A stretch of DNA of 7,689 bases. Source: an uncultured Pirellulaceae bacterium. Its GTDB lineage: Bacteria; Planctomycetota; Planctomycetia; Pirellulales; Pirellulaceae. The stretch covers positions 1-7,689 of the forward strand of contig CAKQNH010000200.1 of the NCBI GenBank assembly GCA_934255105.1, read 5' to 3'. Below, one piece after another: positions 1 through 5,398 of the stretch. Each line of letters opens with the position of its first letter. Within the stretch, counting starts at the first letter, position 1. The translations under genes and the position numbers were made by a program. The notes beneath the pieces were generated by a model. The model worked only from the letters and a program-made list of their open reading frames with translations, did no database searches and was not told where the DNA came from.

Positions 1-10
1 GTTGCTAACC

Positions 11-195
11 GTGGGATAAGCTTCCAGCTTGTCGCGCGTGGGATAAGCTTCTAGCTTGTCGAAAGTAGAATAAGCTTCCAGCTTGTCGCGCGTGGGATAA
101 GCTTCCAGCTTGTCAAAAGTGGGAAAAGCTTCTAGCTTGTCGCGCGTAGGATAAGCTTCCAGCTTGTCAAAAGTGGGAAAAGCTTCTAGCTTGTC
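11..195 (+). repeat. Tandem array of seven 27-bp units (family A)
   Basis: Seven head-to-tail copies begin at 11, 38, 65, 92, 119, 146 and 173, exactly 27 bp apart. Each is a 23-bp unit followed by a 4-bp linker; the last copy has only the 23-bp part. The core AAGCTTCYAGCTT is a short inverted repeat (AAGCT, 3-base loop, AGCTT) and includes a HindIII-type AAGCTT. Both arms are identical in all seven copies. Changes fall at unit positions 3, 5 and 7, at the middle of the loop region (C or T), and in the linker. The linkers alternate strictly (gcgc, gaaa, gcgc, aaaa, gcgc, aaaa), which gives a 54-bp higher-order period. Positions 92-141 and 146-195 differ at a single base, so the last dimer looks recently duplicated. 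The ten bases before position 11 do not match the unit, so the array appears to start there. The 4-bp repeated linkers exclude a CRISPR array. Function unknown. Confidence 0.93.
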
Positions 196-214
196 AATGG
201 ATTACTACAGCGTC

Positions 215-268
215 CACAAGCTGGAAGCTTACGCCACTTTTAAATCGCAAGCTGGAAGCTTACGCCAC
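215..268 (-). repeat. Two inverted copies of a related 23-bp unit (family B)
   Basis: Read on the minus strand, two copies (268-246 and 237-215) start GTGGCGT and carry the same AAGCTTCCAGCTT core as the array at 11-195. They are separated by an 8-base A/T-rich linker, giving a 31-bp period. They differ from the direct units mainly in having GGCGT rather than GGGAT or GGGAA before the core, and in the last two bases. They face the direct array across a spacer at 196-214, so a single strand could fold the two families together over about 23 bp with roughly five mismatches. The pair ends 4 bases past the dxs stop, so it lies in the 3' region of the dxs operon transcript. No U-tract is present, so a classical intrinsic terminator is not supported. 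It could be an interspersed genome repeat that happens to sit here. Confidence 0.88.
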
Positions 269-272
269 ATGC

Positions 273-2165
273 TTAACTCACTTCGGCTGATTGTGTCGCC
301 AGCTCGCGGCATTTGGCCGCGATACCTTCGGCCGACAGTCCCAACTCGGCCAGCAGTTCGTCTCGCTCGCCATGCTCGATAAATTGGTCGGGAATACCCA
401 AGCGGCGCAGGCTGCGGGAGTCCCAGCCATGATCGCTGGCCAGTTCTAGAACGGCGCTACCAAAGCCGCCCATCAGGGCACCTTCCTCAGCAGTCACGAC
501 AAACTTGCATTCGCTGAACACCTTGTGCAACAGCTCATGATCGAGTGGTTTGACAAACCGCGGATTGATCACCGCCACGTCGATACCCTCTTGAGCTAGC
601 AGATCGGCCGCTTTGAGAGCTAGCTCCAACATGGCGCCGAACCCCAGGATGGCCCCATCGGTCCCCCATCGCACTATCTGCGATTTGCCCAGTTCGATCG
701 GTTGTGTGTTCAGCTTCAAATCCAAGGCGGAGGCCTTGGGATAGCGGATGGCGACAGGCAGGTCGCTGGCAATGGCAAAGTCGAGCATGGCGGCCAGCTC
801 GGGGCCATCGGCGGGTGCCATCACGATCAAGTTGGGGAAGACGCGCATGTAGCCGATATCGTACACGCCGTGGTGAGTTGGCCCGTCCGGGCCAGCCAGC
901 CCCGCTCGATCCATCATGAAAGTCACCGGCAAGTTTTGCAGTGCGACCTCTTGGAAGATCTGGTCGTAGCTGCGTTGCAGGAAGGTACTGTAGATAGCGA
1001 CGATGGGGCGCAAGCCAGTTTTGGCTTGCCCGGCCGCGAACGCAACGGCGTGCGATTCACAGATTCCGACATCGAAGAAACGTTCGGGGAATTCCTCACG
1101 GACCGGTTCGAGCTTGTTGCCTTGGCACATGGCGGCTGTCATGACCGTTACCCGCAGGTCGCCGCGCATACAGTTACCGATCGCATCGCGGGCAAAATTA
1201 GTGAAGGCCGGCGAGCTGACATGGCTGTGGATTTTGGCTTGTCCAGCATCGTCTTCAAAGGTGGGAGGAGTGTGGAAGAAAACAGGATCTTGAGCGGCGG
1301 GCTGGTAGCCATGCCCCTTCTCTGTAACGACGTGCAGCAGGACTGGTCCCGGCTGCTCTTTGAGCATCTTCAGATACTTGCGCATCAAGCCGATGTCGTG
1401 ACCGTCGATGGGCCCCACATAGCGAATCCCCAGTTCTTCGAAGAGCATTCCGCCATGCAGGCCGGCTTTGACCCCTTCTTTGATTTGGGCCAACATTCGC
1501 TCGGCAGGATCTCCCAGCACGGGCACATGATTGAGCATCCGCACCACTTCGCTTTTCAACCCCGTGTAGAACGGATTGGAACGCAAGCGATCCAGGTAGC
1601 GGGCTATCGATCCGACGCGAGGGCAGATGCTCATACGGTTGTCATTGAGCACGATCAGCAGATCGCTGGCCAATTCGGCGGCATTGTTCAGAGCTTCGAA
1701 AACGATTCCCGAGGGGAACGCCCCATCGCCGATTACGGCCACACTCTTGCGATGTCCCTCTCCGCGAAGATTATCGCCGCTCTTGAGCCCCAGTGCGGTA
1801 GAGACGCTGCAACCGGCATGACCGGTCATGAACAGGTCGTAGGGGCTTTCCTCGGGATTGGGATAGCCCATCAATCCGCCGCGGGTGCGAATGTTCGCGA
1901 ATTCCTTCATGCGCCCCGTCACAAGTTTGTGCGGATAGATCTGATGCCCTGTATCCCAGATCAAGCGGTCGCTACGGAAGTCATACACGCTGTGCAGCGC
2001 CAAACAGAGTTCGACCACGCCCAGGTTCGATGCGAAATGCGCGGTGCGGATGCTCAGCAAGCCGCACAGCACTTCGCGAATCTCGCTGGCCAACTGGTCG
2101 AGTTCGGCGCGACTCATGCCGTGCAAATCGATGGCCGAGTCGAGTTGTTCCAGATGTTTTGTCAT
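273..2165 (-). CDS. dxs: 1-deoxy-D-xylulose-5-phosphate synthase
   Basis: Makes 1-deoxy-D-xylulose 5-phosphate from pyruvate and glyceraldehyde 3-phosphate using thiamine diphosphate (TPP), the first step of the MEP isoprenoid pathway; cytosolic. The 630 residues compare with about 620 in E. coli. Visible landmarks: His43 in TAHFASNLG (equivalent of E. coli His49), WDTGHQIYPHK near 70-80, the TPP/Mg motif GDG 146-148 to NDN 174-176, GPIDGHD 251-257, then the pyrimidine domain with catalytic Glu370 in GICESHAV, Arg420, Asp427 and His431 in DRAGLAGPDGPTHHG, RYPK near 474, and EEGALMGGFGS in the C-terminal domain. Oddities: the usual ESE..D and HSSTSIS wording is NPEESPYD and GHAGCSVS (104-122), and TKKGKGY is TEKGHGY. 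ATG at 2165 is the only start before an in-frame stop. It lies 8 bp after the ispA stop, with AGGAAGG 13 bases upstream inside ispA. Last gene of the xseB-ispA-dxs operon. Confidence 0.97.
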   Translation of the reverse strand: MTKHLEQLDSAIDLHGMSRAELDQLASEIREVLCGLLSIRTAHFASNLGVVELCLALHSVYDFRSDRLIWDTGHQIYPHKLVTGRMKEFANIRTRGGLMGYPNPEESPYDLFMTGHAGCSVSTALGLKSGDNLRGEGHRKSVAVIGDGAFPSGIVFEALNNAAELASDLLIVLNDNRMSICPRVGSIARYLDRLRSNPFYTGLKSEVVRMLNHVPVLGDPAERMLAQIKEGVKAGLHGGMLFEELGIRYVGPIDGHDIGLMRKYLKMLKEQPGPVLLHVVTEKGHGYQPAAQDPVFFHTPPTFEDDAGQAKIHSHVSSPAFTNFARDAIGNCMRGDLRVTVMTAAMCQGNKLEPVREEFPERFFDVGICESHAVAFAAGQAKTGLRPIVAIYSTFLQRSYDQIFQEVALQNLPVTFMMDRAGLAGPDGPTHHGVYDIGYMRVFPNLIVMAPADGPELAAMLDFAIASDLPVAIRYPKASALDLKLNTQPIELGKSQIVRWGTDGAILGFGAMLELALKAADLLAQEGIDVAVINPRFVKPLDHELLHKVFSECKFVVTAEEGALMGGFGSAVLELASDHGWDSRSLRRLGIPDQFIEHGERDELLAELGLSAEGIAAKCRELATQSAEVS

Positions 2166-2173
2166 GGGCTGTA

Positions 2174-3091
2174 CTATACCTTCCTGTCGACGACGAACCG
2201 AGCCAGCCGAACCAGCCGCTCGCTCCGGTCATTAAATACTGCGACCGCTGTGCAGGCTTCTGCGATTAGCTGCTCGGCTAGCTCTCGAGATGCATCCAAT
2301 CCCAGTAGGCTGGGGTAGGTCAGTTTGCCCAGCTCGCTGTCTTTACGAGTATGTTTTCCCAGTTGTTCTGCGGTGCTCTCTACATCTAAGCAATCGTCGA
2401 CAATTTGGAAAGCCAAGCCAATAGCAGCGCCGTAATCACTGAGACTATTAAGATGATCCAAGTTGCCGCCGGCTGCCACCCCTCCTAATTGTAAGCTGGC
2501 TTCGATCAAAGCGCTCGTTTTGCGACGATGAATGCGTTTGAGGAACTCCAGCGGAGCTAGGCCGGCCATATCGACGGGGCCAAATCTCCCTTCGGCTGCC
2601 AGATCGTCCGCTTGTCCCCCCACCAGCTTGTCCCGCCCGGCTGCCGCTGAGAGGATTCGCAGAGATTCCCTGGCGGGCTGGGCGTCGAGTTCTTCGCAGA
2701 TGGTTTGGACGGCCAACATTTGCAGGCTGTCTCCAGCCAGGATGGCCGTCGCCTCATCGAACTGGATGTGGCAACACGGCAGTCCACGCCGCAGCGTATC
2801 GTTGTCCATGGCCGGTAGGTCGTCATGAATCAGCGAATAGACGTGGATAAATTCGATAGCACAGGCGGCCGGCAAGGCGGCCTGCCAATCCCCACTGATG
2901 GCCTCACAGGCCAATAGGCAGAGCAGCGGTCGCAGACGTTTTCCGGGCGCTAGCACGCTGTAGCGAATGGCGGAACTCAGACGCTCTGGGCAGCCTTCGC
3001 TGGGACCCGTAATGCGCGACAAGTGCTCTTCGATCGCGGCCTTGAGTGGAGCGAGCTCCCGCATCAGGTCGTTGGATGACGTGCTTTTCAT
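2174..3091 (-). CDS. ispA: Polyprenyl (farnesyl) diphosphate synthase, class 1
   Basis: Condenses IPP with allylic diphosphates, most likely to C15 farnesyl diphosphate, feeding quinone, undecaprenyl and other isoprenoid synthesis; cytosolic. Numbered from the ATG (305 residues): GKRLRP 50-55 binds IPP; the first Asp-rich motif DDLPAMD spans 90-96; LRRGLP follows at 100-105; GGQADDLA near 158; RRKTSAL near 189; the second motif DDCLDV spans 232-237; and a GK..RKD..LGKLTYP tail follows. Tyr at the fifth position before the first Asp (YSLIHDD) matches E. coli IspA and favours FPP over GGPP, though chain length cannot be settled from sequence. The second motif has Cys where Ile is usual. Start: a TTG at 3094 directly precedes the ATG at 3091. 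I prefer the ATG, which begins 3 bases after the xseB stop. No strong Shine-Dalgarno is seen (GGGG 12 bases upstream), consistent with coupling to xseB. Followed 8 bp later by dxs. Confidence 0.95.
   Translation of the reverse strand: MKSTSSNDLMRELAPLKAAIEEHLSRITGPSEGCPERLSSAIRYSVLAPGKRLRPLLCLLACEAISGDWQAALPAACAIEFIHVYSLIHDDLPAMDNDTLRRGLPCCHIQFDEATAILAGDSLQMLAVQTICEELDAQPARESLRILSAAAGRDKLVGGQADDLAAEGRFGPVDMAGLAPLEFLKRIHRRKTSALIEASLQLGGVAAGGNLDHLNSLSDYGAAIGLAFQIVDDCLDVESTAEQLGKHTRKDSELGKLTYPSLLGLDASRELAEQLIAEACTAVAVFNDRSERLVRLARFVVDRKV
2179..2185 (-). promoter_or_regulatory. Probable ribosome binding site of dxs, inside the ispA 3' end
   Basis: On the minus strand AGGAAGG lies within the last codons of ispA and is separated from the dxs ATG by 13 bases, longer than the usual 5-9. 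It is the only purine-rich anti-SD match near this start. The overlap with ispA coding sequence suggests translational coupling. This is an inference from spacing alone. Confidence 0.5.
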
Positions 3092-3094
3092 CAA

Positions 3095-3454
3095 TTAAAA
3101 CAACCCCGCAGCGTCTGAGCTATCGCTACTCGGAGGAGTAGGTGTAGCTGCGGTACGACGGTTGCTGCGCGACTGCTGCTTCTCCTCCAAAGTGCTTTGA
3201 GTCTCTTCGACGGGGCGGGTTACGGGATTCCCCTGCGCATCTACGCCGCTGAGGATCTCCACGCGTCGTTCAGCTTTCTCGAGCCTACTGTTGCAGGTTT
3301 TAAGCAAGCCTATAGCGTGAGAATAGTCGCCCAATGCCTCCTCCAGTGGTCCTCCACCTTGCTCTAATCGCCGCACGATTGTCTCGAGCGATTCCATGGC
3401 TTCTTCAAAGGTGGGCTCATCGGTCGCTTCGTCTGCTGTGCGTTTCTTGGCCAT
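3095..3454 (-). CDS. xseB: Exodeoxyribonuclease VII small subunit
   Basis: Small subunit of exonuclease VII, which with XseA degrades single-stranded DNA to oligonucleotides in both directions; cytosolic. The family signature covers residues 15-70: FEEAMESLETIVRRLEQGGGPLEEAL, then a helix rich in Arg, Lys and Glu ending RLEKAERRVEIL. This forms the two-helix XseB fold. At 119 residues it is longer than the usual roughly 80. The extra length is a low-complexity, Ser/Thr/Pro/Gln-rich C-terminal tail after residue about 72, probably disordered, ending in Gly-Leu-Phe. The ATG at 3454 is supported by AAAGG 7 bases upstream. It is the first gene of the xseB-ispA-dxs operon and its stop almost touches the ispA start. 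The same gene order is known in E. coli. XseA, its obligate partner, is not in the window: a divergent gene lies upstream. Confidence 0.92.
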   Translation of the reverse strand: MAKKRTADEATDEPTFEEAMESLETIVRRLEQGGGPLEEALGDYSHAIGLLKTCNSRLEKAERRVEILSGVDAQGNPVTRPVEETQSTLEEKQQSRSNRRTAATPTPPSSDSSDAAGLF

Positions 3455-3719
3455 GGACTTGCCTTTCTGTCGGATTCACGCCAAGGTCCGCAAGGCTCGG
3501 CGACTTCCACTATGGCACGAGTTCTCGCGAGCTCGGCTAAACTTTTTGCGGCGACTAAAAACTTACGGTGCTCTGCCTAAATTATCGCTACAACCGCACA
3601 TTAGCCTAGTGGTCCGCCGCTGCAATGCTGCGCTCGAAACAAGAAAACTCAACCCCTCGCCGGAATTAAAGGTAAGTAACCATTGAGCTTTGTATTAATC
3701 AACCAGGAAACAGGTAAAC
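3455..3719. other. Divergent intergenic region between xseB operon and coiled-coil gene
   Basis: These 265 bases separate minus-strand xseB from the plus-strand gene at 3720, so promoters for both directions should lie here. A/T-richer patches occur at about 3540-3590 and 3660-3700, but I found no well-spaced -35/-10 pair on either strand that I would defend. An 8-bp palindrome, CTCGCGAG, sits at 3524-3531. It is short and could be chance. Near the right end, AGGA at 3705-3708 and AGG at 3712-3714 are candidate Shine-Dalgarno elements for the plus-strand gene. Short ORFs across this stretch resemble nothing and are not called. Confidence 0.6.
3462..3466 (-). promoter_or_regulatory. Ribosome binding site of xseB
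   Basis: On the minus strand AAAGG, within AGAAAGGC, lies 7 bases before the ATG at 3454. This is near-ideal spacing and supports that start. It is the best-placed Shine-Dalgarno in the window. Confidence 0.6.
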
Positions 3720-5309
3720 ATGTCAACGCGCCCAACCGACACGCAGGATCTGAGCGGGATGGTCGAGACTCTGCGAGATCAGTTGACCAGATGCCGTGGA
3801 GAAGGATCCAATAACCGCGGACGCAAGTCGCGGCCTGCCCCACAATTGGCGGCCCTGGAGAGCCAGGTCACGGCCCTGCTCGACCTGCTCGACCAACGGA
3901 CGGCCTCCGATGCCGATTGCAATTTTCCAGCCGCTCCGCCGCAAAACTCGCAGGCATCAACTCTCACAGACGCGGAGCTGCCCAGCGTGCAACTCGCCAG
4001 CGATATTGTTGAAACGCTCGAGCGCAGCTTAGCACAGTGGCAAGCCCAAATCATGCTGGCCTATTCGCAGGGAGCCGCGCAGGAGTTGAGCGAACAACTG
4101 CGGTCGACGATCCACCTGAGCGAGACGCTGCAACAGCGCGAAACGCGACTGGAATCGCAGCGGCAGTCCCTCGAACAACTTTCGGCCGAGTTGTTGCAGA
4201 AACGCGCCAGCACGCAGCGACAGCGCCGCACCATCGCGCACATGTTGCGTGCTCAAAAAGCGGAGATGTTGTACGACATCGAACGCCAACGACAGGAGTT
4301 GCAGGAGCAAATCCAGCAACAGCAGATGGCGGAGAGCAAGCAGCGAGAAATAGCCAGCAGCCAGCAATCGGAAGAGAATGCCAGGCTACAACAGGAACTC
4401 CAGTCAGCCAAGGACGGATTGGCAAACGCGCAGCAGGAGTGGCAGAGCGCACTTGCCGAGTCGGAATGCAGCCAACTGGATTCGCAAGGCCTACGGGCCG
4501 CCTTGGATGACATGCAACAAGAGTTGAAGCAAACTCGCGACGAGCTGCAAAATGCTCAGAAGAATTTGCAGGAAACATCACTGCTTTTGCAAGAGCTTGA
4601 ACAAAGCCAACCCGCTCAGACAACTCAGATCGTCGAGTCTGAAGAATCGCTCCAGCGTCTGTCGGACCTCGAGGCAAGACTGATGTCAGCCGGGCAAGAG
4701 ATTCAAGATCTGAAGCAGCAGAATTTTGATTTGGCGTCGCAAGTAGCCAAACACCAAGTCGTCTCTACTGGGCATATACCTCACGTCAACTTTGATTCGT
4801 CCACCCTCACTTGGGAGGAACGCAAAAAGCTCATCATGCGACAATTGGAAGAGGAATCTAACGACGACGATGGCGGTAGCGGGCAGGAGCCCACCGCTCG
4901 GCGATTAGAGATCGAGAATGTTGTGCGTGCGACGCAAGCGGAAATTGAGCGGCGCGATACGGAGATAGCCGAATTGCAGGCAATTATCCAGCAGCAGTCG
5001 GACACGCGGCAGGGAGTAGCCATTGGCGCGGCCGCATTTGCTCAAGCCTTCGACTCCGACGAAGTCATCCAACAAGAGCGCCAGAAGCTGAAGGAACTCC
5101 AACTCCAGTGGCAAAACAAACTGCGGCAGGCTGAGATCGATGTTTCGCTAGAACGAGCCAAGCTGGCGCGCGAACGGACCCAATTGGAACAGGACCTAGA
5201 GGACACAAAGCGCGAGAAAGTCACTTTGACAAGCGACCCAGCACAGAGCAAGAAACGCAAATGGCTCGAACACTTGGGGCTGCGAGACGAAAGCCGGGGC
5301 GACAGCTAA
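3720..5309 (+). CDS. Large Gln-rich coiled-coil protein of unknown function
   Basis: I do not recognise the family. The 529-residue product has no signal peptide or membrane segment, so it is probably cytoplasmic. Residues 1-88 include a basic stretch (about 26-40) and a low-complexity linker. Residues 89-297 contain no proline and are dense in Gln, Glu, Leu, Arg and Ser with heptad-like spacing, indicating a long coiled coil. Residues 354-400 form a break holding TLTWEERKKLIMRQLEEE (362-379) and an acidic DDDGG stretch. Residues 392-506 are again proline-free, with a small hydrophobic GVAIGAAAFAQAF patch (432-444) and then LRQAEIDVSLERAKLARER (468-486). The C-terminus is basic with Trp515 (KKRKWLEHLGLRDE). 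The Trp motifs look like conserved contact points, perhaps for a structural, scaffold or polar-assembly role; this is speculative. ATG at 3720 has AGG 5 bases upstream. The next gene starts 89 bp downstream, so co-transcription is possible. Confidence 0.85.
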   Translation: MSTRPTDTQDLSGMVETLRDQLTRCRGEGSNNRGRKSRPAPQLAALESQVTALLDLLDQRTASDADCNFPAAPPQNSQASTLTDAELPSVQLASDIVETLERSLAQWQAQIMLAYSQGAAQELSEQLRSTIHLSETLQQRETRLESQRQSLEQLSAELLQKRASTQRQRRTIAHMLRAQKAEMLYDIERQRQELQEQIQQQQMAESKQREIASSQQSEENARLQQELQSAKDGLANAQQEWQSALAESECSQLDSQGLRAALDDMQQELKQTRDELQNAQKNLQETSLLLQELEQSQPAQTTQIVESEESLQRLSDLEARLMSAGQEIQDLKQQNFDLASQVAKHQVVSTGHIPHVNFDSSTLTWEERKKLIMRQLEEESNDDDGGSGQEPTARRLEIENVVRATQAEIERRDTEIAELQAIIQQQSDTRQGVAIGAAAFAQAFDSDEVIQQERQKLKELQLQWQNKLRQAEIDVSLERAKLARERTQLEQDLEDTKREKVTLTSDPAQSKKRKWLEHLGLRDESRGDS

Positions 5310-5398
5310 ACTAGAGATCCACCATCAGACTATGCTGGAGTGTTGGACGTTGTCTGCTCCCCCGAGTCCGTGTGCAAGCCCCAGTTTCGAAAGCGTCG

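Noticed and set aside
11..195. CRISPR array
   Set aside because: The spacers would be only 4 bp and are repeated rather than unique. No cas genes are present, so this is a tandem repeat.
164..382. A 72-codon plus-strand frame running out of the repeat array
   Set aside because: It consists of repeat sequence followed by antisense dxs, with no domain and no ribosome binding site.
702..2318. A 538-codon open frame on the plus strand opposite dxs and the end of ispA
   Set aside because: It lies wholly antisense to two proteins with full catalytic motifs. Its product is rich in His, Gln and Gly with no recognisable domain, which is typical of a mirror frame in codon-biased DNA.
3092..3094. TTG as the ispA start
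   Set aside because: It is immediately followed by an ATG in the same frame and adds only one residue. The ATG is the more likely initiator.
3524..3531. Palindrome CTCGCGAG as an operator
   Set aside because: Eight bases with no extended dyad and no second copy nearby is within chance expectation.
3545..3600. Sigma-70 type promoter in the divergent region
   Set aside because: TAAATTAT and GATAAT-like strings exist, but no -35 box with acceptable spacing was found on either strand.
4029..4677. Open frames of 112 to 208 codons antisense to, or out of frame with, the coiled-coil gene
   Set aside because: The Gln/Glu-rich codons of the coiled coil (CAG, GAG, GAA) leave few stops in other frames. 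Their products are low-complexity Leu/Ser/Cys-rich or Arg/Ala-rich shadows.
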